A program made the position numbers and the translations under genes. A stretch of DNA of 64,000 nucleotides from Neurospora intermedia (lineage: Eukaryota; Ascomycota; Sordariomycetes; Sordariales; Sordariaceae). Shown piece by piece: positions 21,915 to 32,534 of this stretch (positions within the stretch are counted from its first letter, which is position 1; each line of letters opens with the position of its first letter). The notes beneath the pieces are model-generated. The model saw only the letters and a list, made by a program, of their open reading frames with translations. It was not told where the DNA came from and searched no databases. The stretch lies in the NCBI GenBank assembly GCA_037102815.1, contig BTPP01000007.1:186001-250000 (forward strand), given 5' to 3'.

Positions 21915-23830
21915 ATGAACAAGATGGCGACCATCGTGGAGAAGACGTCTTCCGGCATCATTTACAAGGCATCGCAGCAGCGAGACTTTCCACAGCTCGA
22001 CCTGTTGTCTCTCCTCTTTGGTAAAGTACCCTGGCCAAGGAACCATCGTCAGCATTAGCCGTTGAACTTTACTGATGCCTTTGCAGACTCATCAGCATGC
22101 GGAGCGAAGGAGGACACGGTGGTCCACGCCGACGCTGCCGATCCTAGCAAGGCAGTCAGTAAAGCCCAGCTTCGGCACTTGGTCAAGCGTCTGGCTTATA
22201 CCCTTCGTCAACGGTACGGCATTGGTCAAGACGGGCCGGGAAAAGATGTGGTGTTATGTATCTCGTCGGGACACTTCCTCTTGCCCTGTCTGTTCTATTC
22301 GACCATCGCGGCGGGCGCCATCTTCTCGGCATCAAGTCCGGCATCCACGGCTACCGAGCTCGCTGGGCAGATCAAGCAGATCGGTGCAAAGCTGATCATG
22401 TGCAACGAAGACACCAAGGAAGTTGCTGCAGCCGCGGCAAAGCTGGCCAACATTCCCGGCTCCCGAGTCCTTGTTCTGGGATCACAGTCACACCTCGAAC
22501 TCACGAACTTGGAACAATCAACACCCATTCCCATCTCAACCGAAACGTTGGAGTGGCAACGTATGACGGACACGAAAGCCCTCGAAAACAGCATTATCTG
22601 CATTCTCTTTTCGAGCGGGACCACTGGCTTGCCTAAAATGTGCAGGCTCTCGCACACCAACATGGTAAGCCAGGCATGTCTTGTGCTTGATCCGGCTCGA
22701 GAGTATGAGAAGGCAAGGGGACGGGATATGTCGGCGGACTACCGGACCATCGCCCACTTGCCGGCGGCCCACATTGCGGGAGTGCAGGGCTACTTTGTCA
22801 ACAGCTTCTATGTGGGCGGCACCTTGTACTGGATGCCGCGCTTCAACCTTGTCAAGTTCCTCGAATACAGCAAGAAATACCAGATCACAAACCTTGTATC
22901 AGTACCACCCATATACCTGGCCATTGCCAAAAGCCCTCTGGTGACGGATCAGTTTGACTCGCTGGAGTGGGCTGTGGCAGGGGCAGCTCCCATGGGAAAG
23001 GAGCTCCAACTGGCAGCGCGGAAGAAGCTTGGAAAAGGCAAGGCACATTTGACGCAAACATGGGGTTTGAGCGAGACGACAGGCGCCATGACAACCATGC
23101 CGCGGGGGATCGACGACGAAACGGGGAGTGTGTCGATGCTGGTGATGAATGGCCGGGCGCGGATTGTTGACGACGATGGTAAGGACGTCGAGCCAGGCCA
23201 AGCGGGCGAGCTTTGGGTCAAGGGGCCGAACGTGACAAAGGGGTATTATATGAACGATGCAGCCAACAAGGAGGCCTTTGTGGATGGGTGGTTCTGCACT
23301 GGCGACATTGGGCTCTTTAAGGACGGCAAGTTTTATATCGTCGATCGAAAGAAGGTGAGAGATGATGGGTGGTTTCCTGCTGTGACTTGTAAATGGTCAA
23401 CGGACAAGACAACAGACTAACAGAAGTCGCAGGAACTCATCAAGTACAAGGGGCTCCAGGTAGCACCGGCCGAGCTGGAGGCCTTGTTGGTCAGCCATGC
23501 CAAGATTGCGGATGCGGCAGTGATTGGTGTGGACGGTGAAGAGACGGAAGTTCCTCGGTGAGTGTCTCGTCAAATGATTACCTCTAAGCATGATGTCGGA
23601 TATCGGAAGCTGATATGGTGGAATATTGTAGGGCATATGTCGTGGCTGGCGATGCAAATCTCAAGGCTGAGGAGATTGTGGAGTGGGTTGCCAGCAAAGT
23701 GGCCAACCACAAGAAGCTTCGGGGAGGAGTGGTGTTTATTGATGCCATTCCCAAGAGTCCGAGTGGAAAGATTTTGCGCAAGGAGTTGCGGCAGTTGGCC
23801 AAGAGGATAGACAAGGGGAGCAAGTTGTGA
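21915..23830 (+). CDS. Peroxisomal 4-coumarate-CoA-ligase-like acyl-CoA synthetase
   Basis: Four exons (21,915-22,020; 22,087-23,354; 23,433-23,557; 23,632-23,830) with GT..AG introns of 66, 78 and 74 bp give 565 aa. All core motifs of the ANL adenylate-forming family are present. These are the phosphate-binding loop [29 protein letters not shown], the hinge VDRKKELIKYKG and the catalytic-Lys motif [13 protein letters not shown]. The enzyme activates a carboxylic acid to its acyl-AMP and then the CoA thioester. The protein ends in SKL, a canonical type-1 peroxisome signal, so it likely acts in the peroxisome on a fatty or aromatic acid before beta-oxidation. The substrate cannot be told from sequence. 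Spacing to the next gene is 824 bp. Confidence 0.92.
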
Positions 23831-24654
23831 TGGCTGTTGATTTGTGTAGGGAGCCGGAGTAGAGGACCGGAGTGAGGGTTGGTGTTTTGTCGAGGTTCGT
23901 AACCGTAGGTCGGCAGGAAGAGGGGAATTCGTGGGGCATTCAGTTGAATGTCAAAAATGGAAAATGGAAGCTGCCGCGTGGGGTCGTGTTGACAGTAAGA
24001 ATCGAATTGAACCAATCAGATTGCTTCGATTGGGGCTAGAGGTACTGTACCTAGGTACCCACTGCAATGACGGCATCGACATGACAGGCACTCCCCGCAG
24101 AGGAGCGGGAGCTATCTCTAGCTTCTACCAATTGGTACATCAAACAGGCCCATTCCTTGGAACATTGGTTTGCAAGCATCGCTTCCTTTCATGTTTATAT
24201 GCCACTTCATTCAAGCTTTTGAGGTCTAGTAAACTAGGCCCCAGATGAACTCAATGATGGATACCTATGTTATATCAAGTCATCATAGATCCCAAGCTGC
24301 CAGATCTGTCACAGTTGCACCCTCTCGCTGTGGATGGTGAGTGGCCATCAAGGTGCACCGTCAAGTACCTCTAGTTAGCCCACCACTGCTACTTCATCCC
24401 ACCTCCGTACTGAATGGCCATGGCACACAGCATGAACTGAACAACACAAGTGCGAGTTCACCAATCATGGTTTCTCGATTACATCAATGACCCCGTTCCA
24501 TCTCCCATCGTAGGCACTTCGTTCCCCGTCACTACTATCTGAACCCTCTTCTTCACCATGACCCCTCCTCTCTCTCTCTCTTCACTCAGTATTCCCCCAC
24601 TCTGCTCTACACAAACAATCGAATTGTGACCACTGCAGCCATCGGATCACATCC
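23831..24654. other. Intergenic region
   Basis: No gene found. The right end (24,520-24,654) is CT-rich with a run of CTCTCT, the probable leader of the AIF-like gene. Confidence 0.5.
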
Positions 24655-26510
24655 ATGATTGCACTGCCGCGTCTCTCCCGCTCGCTACCCCTCTCTCGAC
24701 CCCTCTCAGCAGCCTGCCAGCGACAAGTCCTCTCGACTCAATTCTCTCTTCTACTACGCACTTCAACAACAACAACAACACCAACACGTCTCTTCTCGTC
24801 GACAACACACTTCACAATGGCCCAAGAATACAAGCTCAAGGGCATCACCTCTCTCAACCTCCAACCCGGCGAGAAGCACGAGGTCGAGGTGGAGGGTTTG
24901 GATGCAAAGGTCCTCCTCCTCAACGCCGCCGGCAAGACACAGGCCATTGGCCCTCGGTGCACTCACTACGGGTATGTAACCTGCGGCATGCGACTAGAAG
25001 GAATCCGTTTCACTAATGTGCTTGTAGTGCCCCCTTGGCCAAGGGTGTTCTGGGCCACAACGGAAAGCTGACTTGCCCCTGGCACGGAGCCTGCTTTAAC
25101 ACCACGACGGGCGACATCGAAAACGCCCCCGCCCTCGATGCGCTCCCGGTCTTCAAGGCCACCGAACGCGACGGGGCCGTCTACATCACGGGTGACGCCG
25201 AGACCATCAAGGCCGGCCATCGCAAACCCAAGATCAAGTGCAAGGTTGCCGGAGCTCCTCTATCCGACAGGGTCGTCGTTGTCGGCGGTGGTTCCGGTTC
25301 TCTCGGCGCCGTGGAAGGATTGCGTGAGCTAGGCTTCTCTGGCCCCATCACCGTTGTCACCAACGAGGGCTACTTGCCCATTGACCGCCCCAAGCTCAGC
25401 AAGACGCTCATGACCGATCTTAACAAACTACAATGGCGCGATGCCGAATGGTTCAAGACCGGAGACATTGACTTTGTCCAGGACGAGGTAGTCGGTGTCG
25501 ATTTTGGGGGCAAGACAGTCAAGACCAAGTCTGGTCAACAACTCCCCTACTCTAGACTGGTCCTTGCCACTGGCGGTACCCCCAAGCTTCTGCCTCTGCA
25601 AGGCTTCCAGGTCTTGGGCAACATCTTTACCCTGCGCAATGTCCACGATGCCAAGAACATCAAAGAGGCGATTGGCGAGCAAAAGGGCAAGAAGATTGTC
25701 GTTATCGGCTCTTCGTTTATCGGCATGGAGATTGCTGCTTGCACGTCGGATGGGAATGAGGTGTCCATCATCGGAATGGAGAAAGAACCCTTGGAGCGCG
25801 TGCTCGGCGAGCGCGTGGGCGCCATTGTCAGAAAGAACATTGAGTCCAAGGGTGTCAAGTTCTACATGTCGGCCGGCGTCGACAAGGCCGAGCCATCAGC
25901 AGCCGACCCCTCCAAGGTTGGCTCGGTCCATCTCAAGGACGGAACCAAGCTTGATGCCGACATGGTCATTCTGGGCGTCGGCGTTTCGCCAGCCACCGAG
26001 TACCTCAAGGAAAACAGTGTGGTCCGCCTCGGGGACGACGGCAGCTTGAAGGTCGACGAGAGCTTTTCGGTTGTTGGACTTAAGGATGTGTACGCCATTG
26101 GCGACATTGCCTCGTATCCCTACCATGGCCCCGGTGGTGACGGCAAGTACGTCCGTATTGAGCATTACAACGTCGCGCAGAACGCTGGCCGTACAGTGGC
26201 CAACCATATCGTGCACCCCAACCTGAAGCCCGAGTTCTTTACCCCGGTGTTCTGGAGTGCGCTTGGTGCACAGCTTCGTTACTGCGGAAACTCGAACCAC
26301 GGATGGGATGACCTTGTTCTCCAGGGCGAGCCTGACCAGGGCAAGTGGGTGGCTTATTACACCAAGGGAGAGACTGTGGTGGCCATGGCAAGTATGGGCA
26401 AGGATCCCGCCATGGCTCAGTGTGCCCAGATGATGCAGCTCAACAAGATGCCGACCAAGTCGCAGCTGAAGGATGGATTGGATATCCTCAGTCTCGGTCC
26501 TCCTCAGTAA
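24655..26510 (+). CDS. Rieske-domain AIF-like FAD/NAD(P)H oxidoreductase
   Basis: Two exons (24,655-24,971; 25,028-26,510) and a 56-bp intron give 599 aa. Residues 1-54 are rich in Arg, Ser, Leu and Thr without acidic residues, like a mitochondrial presequence. A second in-frame Met (55, MAQEYKLKG) has a stronger context. Residues about 57-170 are a Rieske [2Fe-2S] domain with the ligand pairs CTHYG and CPWHGACF; the intron splits the first ligand loop. It is followed by an FAD-binding motif (VVVVGGGSGSLGA), an NAD(P)H-binding motif (IVVIGSSFIGMEIA), the conserved DVYAIGDIA, and a reductase C-terminal domain. This is the layout of AIFM3-type proteins, which move electrons from NAD(P)H through FAD. 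The physiological acceptor is unknown. Confidence 0.92.
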
Positions 26511-27011
26511 GCCGGCATTTCATGGATGACATATTGAGGAGAGAGGAGGGGAAGTTAAATAATGACGGTTTATGTTGTGATGATCTACTACTTTCACTAG
26601 GCAGGCTATTCTAATACATGCGCTTCAATACATAATCCCATTCACCTGCTTTTTTGATGACGGACAGTGTCAGACATTTGTCGCCCCTTTACTTAACATT
26701 ACATATCTAGCCCTAACCCTGAAGAAACTGGAGCGTGTTCAAACTTGGTCGCTCTCGATTTTTCAGCAAAATTTCTCGTTTATGATGTTATTCACCACTC
26801 CAAGCTAGGCAACAAGACCAACAACGACGCCGCCTCTCGACCACCACGACGAACAACATGATGGACGCCGGCTGAGGCATCATTTACACATTGGACTTCC
26901 TTCATCGTATAAAAGCGCTGTCGCTCATTTGACGGACTGCTGGAGACTGATCTGACAGTACTAGCTACAAGAGACCAGCCATCTACCTCTCCGCATTAGA
27001 AACAAACAAAC
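26511..27011. other. Intergenic region with P450 promoter
   Basis: No gene. The right end holds the TATA box listed separately and the leader of the first P450. Confidence 0.5.
26908..26914 (+). promoter_or_regulatory. TATA box of first P450 gene
   Basis: A perfect TATAAAA lies about 100 bp before the ATG at 27,012, a usual distance for fungal TATA-dependent promoters. This favours regulated expression, though a start site cannot be mapped from sequence. Confidence 0.5.
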
Positions 27012-29376
27012 ATGTCCCTATTAGTTGTGTTATATCCCTGCTGTACTTTCAACGCCAGTCTCCCATCCTCACTCACCACCATGTTCTTAGCAACACTGCA
27101 AGACATCCTCAAGACTTTAGTCTCACTACTCAAGACGACTACACCACTTCTCAAGAGGATTTCATCACTACTTCTAAAGACAACTACATCACTTTTACTC
27201 CTCATAGTAGTCACCGTCCTCGCCATCGCAGTATACCGACTCTATTTCCACCCCCTTGCCAGTATTCCTGGTCCTCGTTTAGCTGCCCTCTCCAACATCT
27301 GGCACGCTTATCATGCTCGCAACGGTCGCATGTACCTGTTGGGCAAAAGTTTACATAAGCGCTATGGACCCGTGGTGAGAGTTGGTCCTAATGAGCTTTG
27401 GTTTGATAGTAAGGAGGCGTTTAAGACTATTTATAGTATGTTCCTTTTTTTGGTCAATTCTCGTCAGCGGGGATGTGTAGTGCTAGGTGGTGACATGATG
27501 CTAACAGGATTCAATAGGTGCAGGAAGTGGATTTGAGAAATCGGATTTTTACCGTAGGTTCATTCCCTTACTTCCCTTCTTTCCCTCCCGGTTGTAGACA
27601 GGTCTAACGCCAACCGCAGTCTCAACCCTCCTCACCAAACCCACCCTTTCCCTCAAATTTTCCCCCTTCAAGTTCCCCTCCCTCAATGTCCACTTACACC
27701 ACCCCGACACCCTCGACCTCCTCTCCGAGCGCCACCTCCCCCGCTACCGTCTCCAACGCCGTCTCATCGGCCCACTCTACCAACTCTCCTCCCTCAAGAA
27801 ATTCGAACCCCAAATCGACGCCGTCTTGGATCGCGCCATCGCCCAACTGCGCACCCTGCAAGGCCAAGAAGTCGACCTCAAAGAATGGATGCACATCATC
27901 GCCGTCGAATGTCTCGGCGCCGTCGTCCTCAGTTGGTCACCGGGTTACATCCGCGACAAGTCCGACGGCGGGACCAGCACCCAGGGATATTTGGGATGGA
28001 AGCGCAAGTCCGTCTTTGGGCTTTTTCCCTTTGTTACTGTCCTTTCTTTTCTAGAAGGGGGTCCTTTTGGGATGGGAGAAAAGATGGGAAAGGGAGTAGC
28101 GAGGTGGTGGTCGAATACTTGGGGTATCACGTTCGCTACACCAAAAGGGTTCAAGCCGTTTTTCACGGCTGTTTATCAGAAAGTGTCGAGACGGGTGTCG
28201 ATGGCTTCGCTTTTGTGGATGTCGGCGGATGAAGATGTGAAGGTGGTGAAAAACAAACCGAGCACCAAGAAGAATAAACCAGCCAAGGGGAAGAAGGAAG
28301 TGGAAGATAAAGGCAAGAAAAAGGATTTGCTGGAAGATCTGATAAGACTGCATCAATCGAAGCCGGAGCAGTTCACGGAAACTTACCTGCGCAGAATGGC
28401 AATGACCAACTTTGGCGCGGGACACGAGACGCTTTGTTCGGCTTTGACGGCTTGTATGGCTATGATTGGGACACACGCAGCCGTTCAAGCAAGAGTCGCC
28501 GAGGAAGTTGGTACTCATAGTCAGGTTGGTGGGACGGTGCCGTTCGATACCACGGCTAAGCAACTCCCGTATACACTGGCGGCCATCAAAGAGGCGCAAA
28601 GATTACATCCCGTTATCGCCATGAGTCTTTCGAGGACTGTCCCGCGAGACCTTGACGGTGGAGGCGTCTTGCTGCATGGCCACTGGGTGGCCGAGGGGAC
28701 GACGGTGGGGTGTAATCCTGTGGCGTTACATCGGAACCCGGAAATTTTTGGGGAGGATGCGGACGTGTATGATCCGAGTCGGTGGTTGTCGTCGGCGGCT
28801 TCAATTCCGGCCAGTTCAATGTCCCATCACCCCGTCTCATCAGTAACTAATGTTGGCTCCAACTTGGATGTCAATGATGTCAACGACGACAACTCCGAAG
28901 TCAACTCCGATATCAACTCCGAGTCCGACTTCAAAATCAACTTCGACTCCGAGCCCGAACCTAAGCCCGACTCCGCACCGAAGCCCGACTTCGAACCCGT
29001 ACCCGCACCCGCACCCGATCCCAAGCCCGCCCCGCCCAACTCCGAACCCGAATCCAACTCAGCCCCCAAGCATCAACAACCAAACTTCAACCCAAACCCA
29101 GAAGAAGAAGAAGAAGCAGAAAAAAAGAGACTCCGCGAAATGCTCCACCTAAACCTCACCTACGGCGGCGGCGCACGCACTTGTCCCGGCCGCCACCTGG
29201 CCGAGCTAATCGTCTGGAAAGTGATACCGCGGCTAGTAGCGGAGTTTCGGGTTGAAGTCACACATATGCCAGACGAAGAAAACATGGAGAGGTATTTTAT
29301 GAGTATGTTGACGGGGGTGAGGGTGAGGTTTTTGGAGAGGGAGAGGAAAATGGATGGGGGGAGGAGTGCAGTGTAG
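27012..29376 (+). CDS. Cytochrome P450 with a long low-complexity insert
   Basis: Three exons (27,012-27,435; 27,518-27,553; 27,620-29,376), including a 36-bp micro-exon, give 738 aa, against about 500-550 for the family. A membrane anchor (LLLLIVVTVLAIAVYRLYF) comes before the proline hinge IPGPRL. Core motifs are present: I-helix AGHET, K-helix EAQR, DPSRW, and the heme loop LTYGGGARTCPGRH with Cys675 as iron ligand. Two insertions explain the length: a Lys-rich loop (about 28,245-28,330) and roughly 110 residues rich in Asp, Glu, Pro and Ser (about 28,795-29,130) between DPSRW and the heme loop. The insert stays in frame without stops. An alternative start is the Met at 27,081. It is an ER-bound monooxygenase with unknown substrate. 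A second P450 follows on the same strand. Confidence 0.85.
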
Positions 29377-29985
29377 ATGCAGATGGTTTGAATTGAGGTA
29401 GAAAAATTGGCAAGGAGGGAGGAATTAAAGGGGGGACAGGGTTAGAGATGCATCGATGTAGACTACTCGAGGAGGACTGGAGGAGGAGATATGAGGTGGG
29501 GAAAGCAAAGTGATGATGGATGGTGAAGTTGGTGATGGTGGTAATAATCGTCGTGATGGTGATGGCTCTTAGAGACCCTAGATTTAGGTTGAAAAAGTGA
29601 CGGCGATGATGTTAGTAATTGATGGGGATGATGATAACGAGAGCGATGACCATCCAAAGCATCGCCTCCTCAAACCTCTACGCATGTACCACCGGAGAAC
29701 GCTTCTCGAACGAAGAACGTACCTACCTCTATCAACGAGGCGACCTGTGCTAAACATCTGTAGGTATATGATGACAAGCACTCAACACCCTGCAGTTGAT
29801 GTTCTTCCCGGAACTAGAACCAAGACCTTGAACACCAGTATATAACCTAGTGGCCGTAGTCCCTCTTTCGTCCTGGAAGCGGTCATCATCCTGAGCCTGT
29901 GCAGCCCGACAAGCGGCCTGGGTCGTAGACGGGCAGTGCTGTAAATTTAACTTCAAAGGTCATTTCGAAGGCTCTGTGTGCAGTA

Positions 29986-30012
29986 GGGTCCAGGTTCGAC
30001 TCCTGGCGGGAC
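29986..30012 (+). other. tRNA 3'-half-like sequence (T-arm plus acceptor strand)
   Basis: CCAGG-TTCGACT-CCTGG forms a perfect 5-bp T-arm with a canonical 7-nt loop, followed by CGGGACA as an acceptor 3' strand. It also matches the RNA polymerase III B-box core and is followed within 10 bp by a T run, like a Pol III stop. A matching 5' acceptor strand (complement of CGGGAC) was not found in the 150 bp upstream, so an intact tRNA is not supported. It could be a truncated tRNA gene or tRNA-derived repeat. Confidence 0.4.
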
Positions 30013-30830
30013 ACATTTTTTACCCTTTTTTTATCTTTTGCTTTTGTTCTTTGTGAATTTGGGGTTTTCGGTTCACGGACAGGTTGGGGAAGTTGCATGC
30101 TGCTTGCATGCAGGAAGAAGGAAGGGACCGGACTACCATCACGGTACGGCGAGATGCTCGTGGTGTATTTACAATTGCACGTATGGAAGCACGCTGGTTA
30201 GACGTTCGAGTTTACGTCCAAGACTACCTTCACTGGCGTCTAACGTTTACTCTTGGAAGTGTTAGTGGAGGTAAGCTATGGGGGTAGTACCGAACAATCC
30301 CCATGGGGAAGTCATGCCGAGGTGAAATATTGGCCTGACATTGACACTTGAAGCAATGATGGACACAAGACAATGTCCCATGCTGTCGTGCACCGATAGT
30401 TTGTAGTCTGGGTACCTCCACCTGGAATAGAGGCAGGCATCATATGCATCACAGTCGCAATCATTCAGTTTCCCCCTTCAGTGTGCATATTTTTGGCATC
30501 GATGTAACACAAAGCAGCAAGGGTCACACTCATCCATGACTACCGAAGACGCCACAACGGCCACGGAACAAATGCCGAGAACTGTCTTTCGTTGATTAAT
30601 TCTTCAACCGGTATCGTTTCACCCCCACCGATTCGTTTTTGTTTACTAAACATGCAGACTGGAGTCGTATTCTGGATTCTTCAATCCCCACCGTGTAGCA
30701 TGTGGCGGGAGTTCCTGATGTGTGGATGTTGGGAGGACACAAGTGCACTAGAACGTTAGGGTTTCCAGCAAGAAATTGGCAAGGATGTATCTGCCACTTA
30801 CGTTTGGAGTCGTGGACCATGGAATAATGG

Positions 30831-30837
30831 TATAAAG
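30831..30837 (+). promoter_or_regulatory. TATA box of second P450 gene
   Basis: TATAAAG lies about 106 bp before the ATG at 30,937, nearly the same spacing as in the first P450 gene. Confidence 0.45.
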
Positions 30838-30936
30838 TCAAGCGTGCGACGCCAATACTGTTAAGTCACAGCTCCAGTTCCCTAGCAGTCTCTTCTTGCA
30901 GTTTGGCACCTTCCGGAAAGCACTGCCATCGCCAAA

Positions 30937-32534
30937 ATGCTCCAAGAACTCCTTTCCCTCGCCCCAGGGCCCTACACTCTACCCATTTTGGCCGCCTCTC
31001 TCATAACCTACCTCTTGGTTTCCACCATCATTGCCTACCGGCGCCTCTCCCACTTCCCGGGCCCCTTCTTCGCCTCCTTCTCCCCCCTGTTTATGCTGAA
31101 TGTGTTGTTCTCGGGCCACCACGGCGACGGCTACAGCCGCCTCAACCAGCAATATCAATCTCCTCTCGTGCGCATCGGCTCTACAGACCTCATCACCGAT
31201 GACCCAGCTATTATCCGGCACATGAACGGCGCCCGCTCCGCCTGGGGCCGATCAAACTGGTACCGCGCCATGACGCTTGACCCGCGCGGTGGCTCGCTGT
31301 TTGATGAGCCTGACACAAAGACACACGACTTGTTCAAGGCGCGCTTATCTTTCGGGTATAGCGGGCGCGAGAACCCGGGTTTAGAAAGCGATATCGACGA
31401 GGTAGTCGGCTTGCTGATTCAGTATATCAAGTCGCGCTACATATCTGATGACGAGCGGGGCGTATTGAAGAGAATGGACCTGGCCAAAGTGACGCAGTTC
31501 TTCACTTTGGACGTGATCACGCGTATTGCGTACGGGAAGGAGTTTGGCTGGCTGAAGACGGACTCGGACCAGTTTGAGTGGATGAGCACGGTCAAAAAGG
31601 CGGTGCCGCCCAATGGCCTGATGGCGGAACTCCCGCTGCTGCAAAAGATCTTTTTGTCCAAGTGGTTCTTGCAGTGGTTTGGGCCGAAGCATAGTGATGC
31701 GAACGGTATGGGGAGGGTCATGGGTATGGCGAGAGAGATGGTGGCGAAAAGGTTTGGCGAGAAGGCCGAGGATCGGAAGGACATGTTGGGGAGCTTTGTT
31801 AGGCACGGCATTGAGCAGCAGGCGTGCGAGGTCGAGGTCCTGTTCCAGATTCTAGCGGGCAGCGACACGACGGCAGTCGCGGTCAGGTCGACCTTTTTCC
31901 ATTTGGCGACGAGCAAGAAGGCGTATGTGCGGTTGCTAGAGGAGATTGACAGGGCGGTTAAGGAGGGAAAGGTTTCGAGCCCCATCAGAGCCGAAGAGGC
32001 TAAGCACTTGGAGTACTTGCAAGCATGCGTCTATGAAGGACTGCGCATGCAAGCACCTTTCTCCGGGTTATGCATGAAGTCACCACCCAAGGGCGGAGAT
32101 TTTATCAACGGCATCTTCATTCCCGAGGGCACCCGCGTCGGCCACAACTTTGGCGGCCTGATCCGGAGAAAAGATGTCTTTGGCGACGACGCCGACGTCT
32201 TCCGCCCCGAGAGATGGCTGAATGCCGAGCCGGCCAAGAGGCTGGAGATGCAGCAGACGACCGAGATGGTGTTTGGCTATGGCAGGTGGGCGTGTTTGGG
32301 CAAGCCTGTGGCGCTGATGGAGTTGAGCAAGGTGTTTTTCGAGGTAAGCCTGTGCCAGTACACCCCCTTCTGCGGTCCGATACTGATTATGATTTGCCCT
32401 GGTTCTTCCGTCGCTTCGATCTCCAGCTCGTGGAGCCCAAGAACCCGTGGCATGAATTTAATGTCAACATGTGCTTCCAGTCCGACCTGTGGGTCAAGAT
32501 TACGGAGCGGTTCCCGGAGGGGGAGAAGGTCTAG
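30937..32534 (+). CDS. Cytochrome P450 (pisatin-demethylase-like)
   Basis: The first exon, 30,937-32,343, encodes 469 aa. It has an N-terminal anchor (ILAASLITYLLVSTIIAYRR), hinge FPGPFF, I-helix AGSDTT, K-helix EGLR, FRPERW, and heme loop FGYGRWACLGK with Cys453. An intron begins at 32,344 (gtaagc). The final exon in the correct phase ends at 32,534. With the only canonical acceptor (AG at 32,425-32,426) the protein is 504 aa but loses a conserved-looking FFRRFDLQ segment that lies in frame just before that AG. No AG exists where the family would predict the acceptor. The family includes substrate-specific fungal demethylases; substrate unknown. Same strand as the preceding P450, 1.56 kb away. 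Confidence 0.85.

Larger units (their letters stand above)
29377..30936. other. Intergenic region between the two P450 genes
   Basis: Contains a GATGGTGA-rich stretch (29,510-29,640), a tRNA 3'-half-like sequence near 29,986-30,012 and a TATA box near 30,831, both listed separately. No protein-coding gene is supported. Confidence 0.5.
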
